This document shows, piece after piece, positions 55,641 through 64,000 of a stretch of 64,000 bases of DNA. The stretch comes from Symbiodinium natans (taxonomy: Eukaryota > Sar > Dinophyceae > Suessiales > Symbiodiniaceae), in assembly GCA_905221605.1 (NCBI GenBank), contig CAJNDS010000757.1, positions 323,001 to 387,000 of the forward strand. Direction: 5' to 3'. The notes beneath the pieces are model-generated. The model had not been told where the DNA came from. It saw only the letters and a list, made by a program, of their open reading frames with translations, and did not search any database. The translations under genes and the position numbers were made by a program. How positions within the stretch are numbered: the stretch's first letter is position 1; every line of letters begins with the position of its first letter.

Positions 55641-56278
55641 GGTTGGGGCGTTTACAAAAGCCCTCTAAGCCCTGACGCCTTTGACCCCTCAACCCTGAAG
55701 CCAACCAGCTCAACCGGATGAGCAGACCCCAAACCCGAAACCCAAAAAAGACCCAGAACCCTAAATGGTTTCGGGTTTAAGGTTTAGGGTTTAGGGTTTA
55801 GGGTCAACAACCCAACCCTAGACCCCAAATGAGAAAACCCTAAATAAACCCCAAACCCCCCCCCCCCCAAACCCGGCCCTAAATGAACCCCAAACCCCGG
55901 CAACCCTAAACCAGTTGATGTGGATTCGATGTCGAAATTTTATGGGCCCTCAAACCCCACGAGGGGGCCTAAACCCTAAACCGTACACCCTCAACCCTAA
56001 ACCCAAAGCAATCGCACTCCCCCACCATAGTTCGGCAGCAAACGCTTCAAGCCCCGGGTTTCGGGTTTCGGGGGCAAACCCGAACCACAAAACCCTAGCC
56101 ACTCCCTATACGCTAAACACTAGACCCTAAACCACTAAACCCTAAACCCCAAACCCCAAACCCCAAACCCTAATCCTCCTGAGGCACCTCATGGCTTTGC
56201 AGAGATTGGCGGCGCCTCGGTGTGGAAAGCGGCCAGGGGCAGTCTTCTGGTGCTAAGCAGAGTGTTGAGGGATTTAAA

Positions 56279-56432
56279 GCCCTAAACTCCCTAAACCCTA
56301 AGCCCTAAGCCCTAAACCCCTAAACCCCTAAACCCCTAAACCCTAAACCCTAAACCCTAAACCCTAAACCCTAAACCCTTATAACTTATAAACCCTAAAC
56401 CCAAGCCCTAAACCCTAAACCCCAAAACCTAA
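56279..56432 (-). repeat. CCCTAAA/CCCCTAAA array
   Basis: About twenty C-strand units with TATAA interruptions. Confidence 0.92.
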
Positions 56433-56702
56433 GCCACCCTCAGCCTTAAACAAACAATTTTGGGGGGTCACGCGAAAGCTACTTACAACTAGGCCCCCCG
56501 TCCCTAGGTTTAGGGTTTGGGGTTTAGGGCGACCCGCCGTAGAGGGTTTAGGGTTTAGGGTTTAGGGCTTAGGGTTTTGGGTTTAGGGGGCATCTGGGGG
56601 CCCAATAAATAATAACCTTCAATGAGAGGAGGTTTACGGCCCGTAGAGTGTTCACGCTCATTTCTCAAATAAAGCCCAGAAATGGAAGCTTAGGGTATCG
56701 AA

Positions 56703-56870
56703 GCCCTAAACCACTAAACCCCTAAACCCCTAAACCCCTAAACCCCTAAACCCCTAAACCCCTAAACCCCTTAACCCTAAACCCCTTAACACCTAAACCC
56801 CTTAACCCCTTAACCCCTTAACCCCTAACCCCTAAAACCCTAAACCCTAAACCCCAAAACGCCCCTTTAA
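56703..56870 (-). repeat. CCCCTAAA/CCCCTTAA variant array
   Basis: About twenty-one 8-mers that shift gradually from CCCCTAAA to CCCCTTAA. Confidence 0.94.
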
Positions 56871-57002
56871 TTAACATGCATCTGGCGGGGTGTCTGAGTT
56901 CAAGAACCACCTCTCTCTCCTCGTCTTAAAGTGTGCCACATACCCTTACACCTCCCCTCAACCATAGCTGTAGACTTAAACCCTAAACCCTAGACCCTAA
57001 GA

Positions 57003-57067
57003 TCCCTAAACCCTAAACCCTAAACCCTAAACCCTAAACCCTAAACCCTAAACCCTAAACCCTAAAC
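57003..57067 (-). repeat. CCCTAAA array
   Basis: Nine perfect C-strand heptamers. Confidence 0.96.
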
Positions 57068-57525
57068 CACAAGTTGAGAAACCACTTTTGAAAGCATGAG
57101 AAGTCGTGAGGTTGAACCTGGGAGCCGCCCAGGTTTTGGGTTTAGGGTGTAGTGCTTTTTCAGGGTTTAGGGTTTAGGGTTTAGGGTTTGGGGTTTGGGG
57201 TTTAGGGTTTAGGGTTTAGGATTAGGGCAGTTCAAAAGAATCCTAAGCATTGGGATGAGGACTACCAGAACCTAGCCTGAGTGTAAGCAGCAGCAACAGC
57301 AAGCTCAGACTCAACAATGAGGTACCCTTTCTCATCCCTCAAATGGCATATGCATAGGGCCCTAATTCCCTCATTCCCTACTAAGAACCAGGGGGACCCT
57401 AAACCCTAAACCCTAAACCCTAAACCCTAAACCCCAAACCCCAAACCCCAAAACTGAAACCCTGCATAAGGAATCTTGCGACTCCATTTTTCCAACACAA
57501 GAAGAAGCCCTGTCAGCTTCAGAGC

Positions 57526-57571
57526 CATGGCACGGGTCCGAAGCCTGCGGACGCAAGCACAGATGCGATTG
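57526..57571 (+). CDS. candidate exon with ATG, between C- and G-strand repeats
   Basis: After cttcag the frame reads AMARVRSLRTQAQMRL and stops at a TTTAGGG array. Could be a first or internal exon; gene not identified. Confidence 0.33.
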
Positions 57572-57797
57572 GGTTTAGGGTTTAGGGTTTGGGGTTTGGG
57601 GTTTAGGGTTTAGGGTTTAGGGTTTAGGGTTTCCCGAAGCCCCGAAGGCTGAAAGCCTAAACCCTAAGACTGCTGAAGGGCCCACATCGCGGATTTGCAG
57701 CATGATAGTTTGCATGCTGCGCGTGTCGTTTCACGCTGTCGTTCTGGCTATTACTCGGTAGCTTTTGTTGAGCAAAGTGTCGAGTCGGAGACCAAGA

Positions 57798-57863
57798 AAT
57801 AATTGGGGGCACTACAATCCCTATAAATTAAGGACTGTTCGTATCAGGCGGAACACCCCAAGC
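57798..57863. mobile_element. FB3 fold-back element, right part
   Basis: ACTACAATCCCTATAAATTA then AGGACTGTTCGTATCAGGCG GAACACCCCAA. Confidence 0.55.
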
Positions 57864-57942
57864 CATGCTGCACGTCATCTTGTGGCTAGGGGTCTATCGG
57901 GGCTTGGCTGAGGCTTGTCAAGGCCTGTCAAGACCCCTAAAC

Positions 57943-57984
57943 CCTAAACCCTAAACCCTAAACCCTAAACCCTAAACCCTAAAC
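57943..57984 (-). repeat. CCCTAAA array
   Basis: Six perfect heptamers. Confidence 0.95.
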
Positions 57985-58550
57985 GTCAGGGGGGGGATCT
58001 CTTCGGCATCCCATGGCCACCCTCAAACCTCCACTTCCCAACACTCAGCCCCTCTCGGTTCCGGCTCTGCGAGGAACTTATGCCGGGCACGGACACCGGT
58101 GATAGCCTCAGGGCTTGGTGGAAGAATCGCCAGGCCTCGGTGCGTTTTGTTTGGTGGCTCAGGGGGTTTAGGCTCTAGGGCCTAGGGTTGAGGGTTTAGG
58201 GATTAGGGGCTTAGGATTTAGGGGATTTCGGGTTTAGGGGGTACGTTTAGGGGGTTTAGGGTTCAGGGGTTTTTGGGTTTCAGGGTCTATTCGGGCTTGG
58301 GGCTTCTGGAGCTTTGGGGCTTTCGGGTTTGTGACGTCGTGTTTTCGGCAGCGATTGGGACTTCAGGAGTTTTAGGACTTGGGTTTTGGGTATGAGGGCT
58401 CAATGAGGGCTTAGGGTTGTGCACGAGTCTTTTCGGATGGGCTTTTGGGGGCTTGAAGCCTATTTCTTGGTTGTTTTGTGAGGGCTTTCGGGGTTCGTAA
58501 GGATTCAGGGGCGGAAGAGTTTTTGTGCTTGAGACCTAAGTGCAGCTTTC

Positions 58551-58640
58551 GGGGCCATTAAGAAGAAGCTGAGCGCCCTCAATTTGCAGGTGCGGAACCG
58601 CGAACGCCGAGACCGGACGCAACAGGAGCGAAAGGGAAGT
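58551..58640 (+). CDS. candidate exon(s), basic, gene not identified
   Basis: GAIKKKLSALNLQVRNRER is open, and a tttgcag acceptor-like site sits in the middle. Strongly basic, coding-like; could be one exon or two adjacent alternatives. Confidence 0.4.
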
Positions 58641-59202
58641 GGAACAAACCCTAAACCTTAGCGCCTTGAACTGCCAGCCATGCCCTCAACATCCTTAGAA
58701 GTTCGAAGCCGTACTTGCACTCTGACACAACAGGGGTGGCGGGGTGGAGGGCGCTGAGTTGTGTTTGGACAGGGCTTATCGGCAACCCCAACGCTACACA
58801 TGAGTAGGTGGTACGACATGTGATTGTCCCATTTCAGGGTCTAAGCCACGAGGCCCAAAACAGGTGGTCTAGGGTTTATTGTTTAGGGTTTAGGGAGTTT
58901 AGGGTTTAGGGTTTATATAGGGTTGAGGGTTGGGGCACAATGCCTGTTGAGCATGCAGAATCGGGTTTCAAGTAGGCATCCACGTTGATCGATGGTTTCA
59001 CATTACATAAAGGATCGATAGCTTCACATTGAAGATGTGTGGGTTCTGGGTCGTTGCTGCTTCTGACCCAAGCCCCCAGAACCTTTAAAGTTTACCTAAA
59101 CCATAAACCCTAAACCCTAAACCCTAAACCCTCAACCCTCAACCCTCAACCCTCAACCCTAAACCGGTCGGTGCATGGGAGCACGTAACAGAAGGCGCTT
59201 GG

Positions 59203-59205
<3 letters not shown>

Positions 59206-59236
<31 letters not shown>
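59206..59236. repeat. poly-C run of about 31
   Basis: C homopolymer 40 bp before a candidate exon; a long pyrimidine tract. Confidence 0.95.
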
Positions 59237-59276
59237 TTGTCCTTCGGCCACTTTATGAAGAGTTCACTGCCTCCAG

Positions 59277-59345
59277 GAGAGGGTCTTCAAAGAGGCGCAG
59301 GACTTCTTGATGGAGCCGGAGGTGTGGACTTATGGCCGCCTAGCC
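59277..59345 (+). CDS. candidate exon, gene not identified
   Basis: After ctccag|G the frame reads ERVFKEAQDFLMEPEVWTYG. Amphipathic helix-like composition; C-strand repeats upstream. Family unknown. Confidence 0.48.
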
Positions 59346-59544
59346 GAAACCTCGTACCCCAAGCCAAAACCGCAGCTTTAAGATATACTGGAAGGGACTA
59401 GAAGGACCCTAAACTGGCCCTAAACCCTACACCCTAAACCCCTTTGTCCTACCTAACTCCTTCCCTTAAGTTGCACACCTCGCACCCTTTGAACCCTGAA
59501 CCCCCGCACTCCGCCAGTCCTCTCCCAAAGCCACATGACGTTTT

Positions 59545-59618
59545 GGGGTTTAGGGTTTAGGGTTTAGGGTTTAGGGTTTAGGGTTTAGGGTTTAGGGTTT
59601 AGGGTTTAGGGTTTAGGC
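59545..59618 (+). repeat. TTTAGGG array
   Basis: Ten to eleven G-strand heptamers. Confidence 0.96.
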
Positions 59619-59760
59619 CTACATACAGAACCCTTTACCCTAAAATATCCCTCTCAGGTAGCTTCCTGGCCTACCAGCGCAAGGCGCCTGCCCGAAACCT
59701 TCTGGGGTTTTGGGCTTGGAGACGAGAGCCTCTTATGGTTTGGGGCTTCAAACCCAATTT

Positions 59761-59839
59761 GGGTTTAGGGTTTAGGGTTTAGGGTTTAGGGTTTAGGGTT
59801 TAGGGTTTAGGGTTTAGGGTTTAGGGTTTAGGGTTTAGG
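59761..59839 (+). repeat. TTTAGGG array
   Basis: Eleven G-strand heptamers, 140 bp after the previous array. Confidence 0.96.
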
Positions 59840-60184
59840 CTGTTATTGGTGAGTGTACATGAGGTTCCTTTTTAATGTTGGTGAGTGTATGTACTTGGTG
59901 TCCTTTTGGGGGTACAAGAAAGATAAGCCCTACTTCATAAATGAGGGCTGAAGGCTGTTTCAGGTTTCTCGGGCTACGTTTGACTGAGGCTCCTAGGACT
60001 CCTCATAGAGTTGCAGACCCTACCCCCTAAGCCCTAAACCCCAAACGAGCTTGAACACTCCAACCCGAAACCCCAAACCCCAATCTTCGGATCCCCCACA
60101 AAGGGTTCAGGGATTAGGGTTGAACCCCGAAAAAAAACCAAGTTTAGGGTTTAGGGCTTATAAGGTTTAGGGTTTAGGGATTTC

Positions 60185-60231
60185 GCGCCACTTCAGGCGT
60201 CCCGAGCCGAAGACCCTTCGAAGATCGCCCC
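60185..60231 (+). pseudogene. decayed copy of the candidate exon at 63273
   Basis: GCGCCACTTCAGGCGTCCCG then AGCCGAAGACCCTTCGAAGA matches 63280-63322 with about five substitutions and one extra C that breaks the frame. Confidence 0.7.
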
Positions 60232-60303
60232 CCTCCAATGCCCCAAACCCCCAAAATTTTTGCAGCCCGCAAACCCTCAACCCTAAACCCCAAACCCGAA
60301 GCC

Positions 60304-60361
60304 CTAAACCCTAAACCCTAAACCCTAAACCCTAAACCCTAAACCCTAAACCCTAAACCCC
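60304..60361 (-). repeat. CCCTAAA array
   Basis: Eight C-strand heptamers ending 6 bp before a candidate exon. Confidence 0.96.
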
Positions 60362-60366
60362 GAACC

Positions 60367-60458
60367 AGTTGCTGGACCTGATTGGGGGCTATTCCTGGCG
60401 ACGGCGGCTTGGAGACGACCCGTCCATGGTCTACCTGGAGAAGGCCTGCCTGCTCAGG
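60367..60458 (+). CDS. candidate exon between C- and G-strand arrays
   Basis: After accag the frame reads LLDLIGGYSWRRRLGDDPSM, then VYLEKACLLR, until a GAGCTAGG donor-like site. Clearly protein-like; family unknown. TTTAGGG array from 60470. Confidence 0.52.
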
Positions 60459-60469
60459 AGCTAGGAGTT

Positions 60470-60575
60470 AGGGTTTAGGGTTTGGGGTTTAGGGTTTAGG
60501 GTTTAGGGGTTAGGGTTTAGGGTTTAGGGTTTAGGGTTTGGGGTTTGGGGTTTGGGGTTTGGGGTTTTGGGTTTG
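60470..60575 (+). repeat. TTTAGGG/TTTGGGG array
   Basis: About fourteen G-strand units. Confidence 0.94.
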
Positions 60576-60895
60576 GGGCTGAGGGTCGAGGGTTTACCGG
60601 GTTGATTTGGAAAGGTTTTTGCTGAGGGTTTCAAAGGTTTTTGCGAAGGGCCGACAAGGAAGCAAAAGGGGGTTACAAGGACTTGAAAAAGGGCTTCGCA
60701 AATGGCTTCACAAAACGGCGCTAAAGGCTTCAAAAGGTTTAATCGGGTTTAAAAGGGTGGGTTTTGGGGGGGCAAAGCCTCTGACTACCCAGAGTTGGTT
60801 TAGTCTCAATCGCGATTGGGCCTTTGCCCTGAAGTCTACACCCTGAGCTCTAGGCAGATTCCACACATCTTGGCACGTAAGCCAGCTCCTCAAAC

Positions 60896-60952
60896 CCTAA
60901 ACCCTAAACCCTAAACCCCAAACCCCAAACCCTAAACCCTAAACCCCAAACT
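60896..60952 (-). repeat. CCCTAAA/CCCCAAA array
   Basis: Eight C-strand units. Confidence 0.93.
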
Positions 60953-61339
60953 ATTTCTCCAACCCTCAAGTCTTGCTGACCCTGACCTTCAGGGAATCCG
61001 GATTCTGGAAGCAATGTCGCCGGTCGAACTGGCGTCGAACCACAAGAAGGATCGAGGGGCTGGGTGTTTAGCGTCGGCAGTACCGGCTGATCGGGAGTAG
61101 ATTTCAATGTTCTTTGGCCATTCATCCGTACGTTAACCTACTAGCCCACAGAAATGTAAGCTTATCTAGTGCCCCCCAAAACACAAAACCCTTAACCCTA
61201 GACCCCTAAACCCAAAACTCCCAGAGTAAGGAGCTCGGTGCCATTTCAGGATTTCGGGTCGCCCAAGCCCTGGACATTGCCAATAGGGCTTAGGGTTTAA
61301 GATTTAGCGGTAAGGGTTTAGGGTTTAGGGTTTTGGGGG

Positions 61340-61415
61340 TTTAGGGGAACCCTAAACCCTAAACCCTAAGCCCTAAACCCTAAACCCTAAACCCTAAACT
61401 GTAGGGTTTAGGTTT
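61340..61415. repeat. G-to-C-to-G telomeric junction region
   Basis: TTTAGGGGAACCCTAAACCC joins G-strand to C-strand; seven C-strand units then return to TTTAGG at 61404. Confidence 0.9.
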
Positions 61416-61515
61416 AGGGGCTCAGGGTTTGGGACTTAAAGCTTTCATACTTTCAGCTGCCTTAAGACATCGCAGCAAGACTGTTGACAACAGCAGTAGT
61501 CTTACGAATAAGGTT

Positions 61516-61575
61516 TGGGTTTAGGGTTTAGGGTTTAGGGTTTAGGGCTTTAGGGTTTAGGGTTTAGGGTTTAGG
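61516..61575 (+). repeat. TTTAGGG array
   Basis: Eight G-strand units. Confidence 0.94.
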
Positions 61576-62151
61576 GCCACGGTTCTGACGTTCATGTCTA
61601 CGCTGACAATTGATTCGTAGTAGCTCTATAGTTCTATGTTTTGGAAAATGTCGAAATCTAAGCCCTACAACCCCAAACCCGAATCCCTGACCCAAGCCCC
61701 TAAACCCTTTATGTTCTCATTGGGCGTCTCGGGATTCCGGAGTCGCACGTCGCAATGAGGCCTCGTGGTGGCGTAAGGTTCAGGGTTTTAGGGTTAAGGG
61801 TTTAGGGTTGTAGGAGTTTTAGGGTTGTAGAGTTTAGGGCTTTCAGGATCAGCGCGGGCTTCCAGGGGCAGACACGTTTAAGGTTCAGGGTTTTCGGGTT
61901 TAGGGTTGTAGGATTTAGGGGTTAGGGTTTCAGGGTGTAGTGTTTGAGGGTTTAAGGCTTAGGGTTGTAGCATTCAGGGTTTCGGGTTGTGGGGTTTTAG
62001 GGTGTAAGGTTTAGGGTTTAGGGTTTTAGGGTTTTAGGGTTTTGGGGGCTGAAGGGTTTGAGGGTTGTAGGGTTTAAGGGCTTGGGGGACCCCTCAGCCC
62101 TGAAGACCCTTGAGGGAACCTGGGGTCAAACCCTATTCTCTGAACCCCACG

Positions 62152-62232
62152 GTTTAGGGTTTAGGGTTTAGGGTTTAGGGTTTAGGGTTTAGGGTTTAGG
62201 GTTTAGGGTTTAGGGTTTAGGGTTTAACCCTG
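62152..62232 (+). repeat. TTTAGGG array with head-to-head junction
   Basis: Eleven G-strand heptamers turning into C-strand units at GGGTTTAACCCTGAAACC (about 62220). Confidence 0.95.
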
Positions 62233-62269
62233 AAACCTGAACCCTAAACCTTAAACCCCGTGGTGGCAG

Positions 62270-62373
62270 GGCTGGGAAGCGTCAGGTCTTCACGCCGGAG
62301 GCCATAAAGCTCATCGCCGAGAAAAGCAATGTCTCGACGAAGCAGGTGGACCAGGCGCTTGCGGAACTGTTGG
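62270..62373 (+). CDS. candidate exon between C- and G-strand repeats
   Basis: After tggcag|G the frame reads AGKRQVFTPEAIKLIAEKSN, then VSTKQVDQALAELLG, to a GTTCAGG donor. The longest well-behaved candidate exon of the downstream region (104 bp), with an amphipathic helix-rich composition. Family unknown. Confidence 0.58.
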
Positions 62374-62387
62374 GTTCAGGGTTTAGG

Positions 62388-62470
62388 GTCTTAGGGGTTT
62401 AGGGTTTAGGGTTTAGGGTTTAGGGTTTAGGGTTTAGGGTCAGGGCTCAGGGCTCAGGGCTCAGGGCTCA
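62388..62470 (+). repeat. TTTAGGG array with CTCAGGG extension
   Basis: Seven TTTAGGG units followed by five CTCAGGG units. Confidence 0.95.
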
Positions 62471-62802
62471 GGGTCTTTAATCCTAAAACCCCAAAACCCC
62501 TCAAAATCTCTCAGCCCTAAGCCCTAAAACTCTAAACCCCTAAAACCCAAAAACCCCAAAACCCTAACCCTAAAACCCTAAACCTTAAAACCCTTAAGCC
62601 CCTAAACCTGAAAACCCTCAATCCAAAAGGGGCTCTTGTGAAGAGCGGGGGGGGGGGGGGCTCCTAGGGGAGGGGGGGGCCTTGGGGGGTTTAGGGTTTA
62701 AGGTTGAGGGTTCAGGGTTTACGGGTTTAGGGTTTTGTGTTTCAGGTTTCTATAGGGTGAACCCGCCCCCCCCCCTCCCATCTCTGCAATTTGCCCCACC
62801 AG

Positions 62803-62870
62803 GTCATTCTGGAGCATGACATCATGAGGGCAGACCGACGTTGGTACCAGCAGCAGACCCAGATGACCGG
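62803..62870 (+). CDS. candidate exon, gene not identified
   Basis: After caccag|G the frame reads VILEHDIMRADRRWYQQQ and stays open to about 62870. A C-rich tract provides a polypyrimidine-like stretch upstream. Family unknown. Confidence 0.5.
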
Positions 62871-63115
62871 AACGACAATGAACCCTAGACTCTCAACCCT
62901 AAACCCCAAACCCGAGAAGCCGGGCGAAGGGAGGGAGGGGGCGAAGTTTGTGCAGAGTTGGATCGGTTGAAAGGGCTTGGGGTTTTGAGGCTGATGGGTT
63001 AGGGTTTGGGGTTTATTGTGCCAGTTTGCCTTTGGATTCCAAGTGCTGGTCCCCTATTCACACATGGTCATCAAGCGTCGAGCTCAGTCTGCGCGCGAGC
63101 GCGTATCCCTCAACC

Positions 63116-63231
63116 CTAAGCCCTACACGCCACTCAACCCCAAACCCCACACCCCCTAAACCCCTAAACCCCCAAACCCCCAAACCCCTAAACCCTAAAC
63201 CCTAAACCCTAAACCCTAAACCCTAAACCCT
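63116..63231 (-). repeat. CCCTAAA and variant array
   Basis: Mixed CCCCTAAA/CCCCCAAA units grading into seven perfect CCCTAAA units. Confidence 0.95.
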
Positions 63232-63272
63232 GGCACCTGGTAGCTGAAATTATGACCCTGAAACGCCCCCAG

Positions 63273-63348
63273 GATTCTGCGCCAGTTCAAGCGTCCGGAA
63301 CCGAAGACCTTCGAAGATCGCTCCTTTATGGCCGAGTGCCCTTATCGG
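63273..63348 (+). CDS. candidate exon between C- and G-strand arrays
   Basis: After ccccag|G the frame reads ILRQFKRPEPKTFEDRSFMA, then ECPYR. A frameshifted relative is at 60185. The 3' part (from 63320) is duplicated at 63409, beyond a telomeric array. Family unknown. Confidence 0.52.
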
Positions 63349-63442
63349 GGGGGCCCCTGTGTGGGGGTTTAGGGTTTAGGGTTTAGGGTTTAGGGTTTAG
63401 GGTTTAGGGCTCCTTTATGGCCGAGTGCCCTTATCGGGGGGG
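63320..63442. repeat. 34-bp direct duplication bracketing a TTTAGGG array
   Basis: GCTCCTTTATGGCCGAGTGC plus CCTTATCGGGGGGG occurs at 63320-63353 and 63409-63442. Between them: CCCCTGTGTGGGGG and about six TTTAGGG units. Confidence 0.95.
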
Positions 63443-63545
63443 TTCCCGAAATTAGGCGGGGGGTCCCTATACTCGGTCCTTATGTTAAGGGAATCCTACT
63501 ATTTGGGGTACTAGGGGCCCCCTTGTTTCGTAAACCCTCCAGTCT
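63443..63545. mobile_element. FB5 fold-back element, diverged
   Basis: TTCCCGAAATTAGGCGGGGG at the left, GGAATCCTACTATTTGGGG in the middle, GTTTCGTAAACCCTCC at the right. Confidence 0.6.
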
Positions 63546-63741
63546 GGGGTTGCACCGTTTGAGGGTTGAGAGTTTTAGGTTTGTGGGCCTTGTGGCAGTT
63601 TTGCTAAGCTCGCTCATGGGTTGAGGGCTGAGGGCTTGCCCTAAGCCCTAAAAAACCCTAAACCCTAAACCCTAAACCCTTTACCTTTGTCACGTAGTGA
63701 GAAGGGGCAGGGAAGGGAAGGGCAGGGCAGAGCAGGGAAGG

Positions 63742-63770
63742 CAGGATGTGCCACGCCGGCTTCAACTGTA
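63742..63770 (+). CDS. candidate exon start, gene not identified
   Basis: After ggcag|G the frame reads (D)MCHAGFN up to a canonical GTAAGTGG donor at 63768. Short, so weak. Confidence 0.25.
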
Positions 63771-63807
63771 AGTGGCCTTAGAAGCCTGTCAACCTGAACC
63801 GAAGCTA

Positions 63808-63998
63808 AACCCTAAACCCTAAACCCTAAACCCTAAACCCTAAACCCTAAACCCTAAACCCTAAACCCTAAACCCTAAACCCTAAACCCTAAACCCTAAA
63901 CACTAAAACCCTAAACCCTAAACCCTAAACCCTAAACCCTAAACCCTAAACCCTAAACCCTAAACCCTAAACCCTAAACCCTAACCCTAAACCCTAAG
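63808..63998 (-). repeat. CCCTAAA array running to the window edge
   Basis: About 27 nearly perfect C-strand heptamers, the longest array here. A right-hand chromosome end would show TTTAGGG on the plus strand, so this is not a chromosome end in this orientation. Confidence 0.97.
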
Positions 63999-64000
63999 AC

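Noticed and set aside
1-64000. rRNA, tRNA, spliced-leader RNA or snRNA genes
   Set aside because: No conserved stretches of these were seen; in particular no spliced-leader core was recognised.
63808-64000. Chromosome-end telomere
   Set aside because: Wrong strand orientation for a right end, and similar arrays occur throughout the window.

Overview
This is eukaryotic nuclear DNA, most likely from a dinoflagellate or a close alveolate relative. The evidence is a plant/alveolate-type telomere heptamer (TTTAGGG) scattered everywhere, exons averaging about 49 bp inside large introns, introns whose inferred 5' dinucleotide is mostly GC (sometimes GT or GA), and 3' splice sites of the AG|G type. 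These are features described for dinoflagellate genomes. The taxon is an inference; no rRNA, spliced leader or organelle marker is visible.

Layout. 1-850: degenerate telomere-like DNA. 880-4680: an AT-rich satellite carrying six 140-bp near-palindromic modules. 4787-4886: a 100-N assembly gap. 4887-6340: a satellite of roughly 58-bp units. 6420-9505: an island without telomeric repeats that holds a decayed 123-bp tandem repeat. From 9.5 kb to the right edge: telomere-like arrays, short fold-back elements and tiny exons.

The main result is a gene that no long open reading frame reveals. Thirty-seven plus-strand micro-exons between 9571 and 45556 join in frame (four exon ends remain uncertain) into about 604 residues. 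They match, in order, the two ABC ATPase domains, the chromodomain insert and the charged tail of translation elongation factor 3 (eEF3). The 5' part (HEAT domain and first half of the first Walker A) is not in the window. Further exon-like islands from 46 to 64 kb, also plus strand, probably belong to one or more downstream genes that I could not name.

The introns are unusual. TTTAGGG arrays usually follow an exon and CCCTAAA arrays usually precede the next one, so many introns have the form exon-G-strand array-body-C-strand array-exon and could fold end to end. The introns also carry at least eight families of roughly 80-140 bp fold-back (MITE-like) elements. Some have 4-bp target duplications, and there are two clear cases of nesting. 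Two telomeric arrays sit between direct duplications of ordinary sequence, which points to insertion of telomere repeats at breaks.
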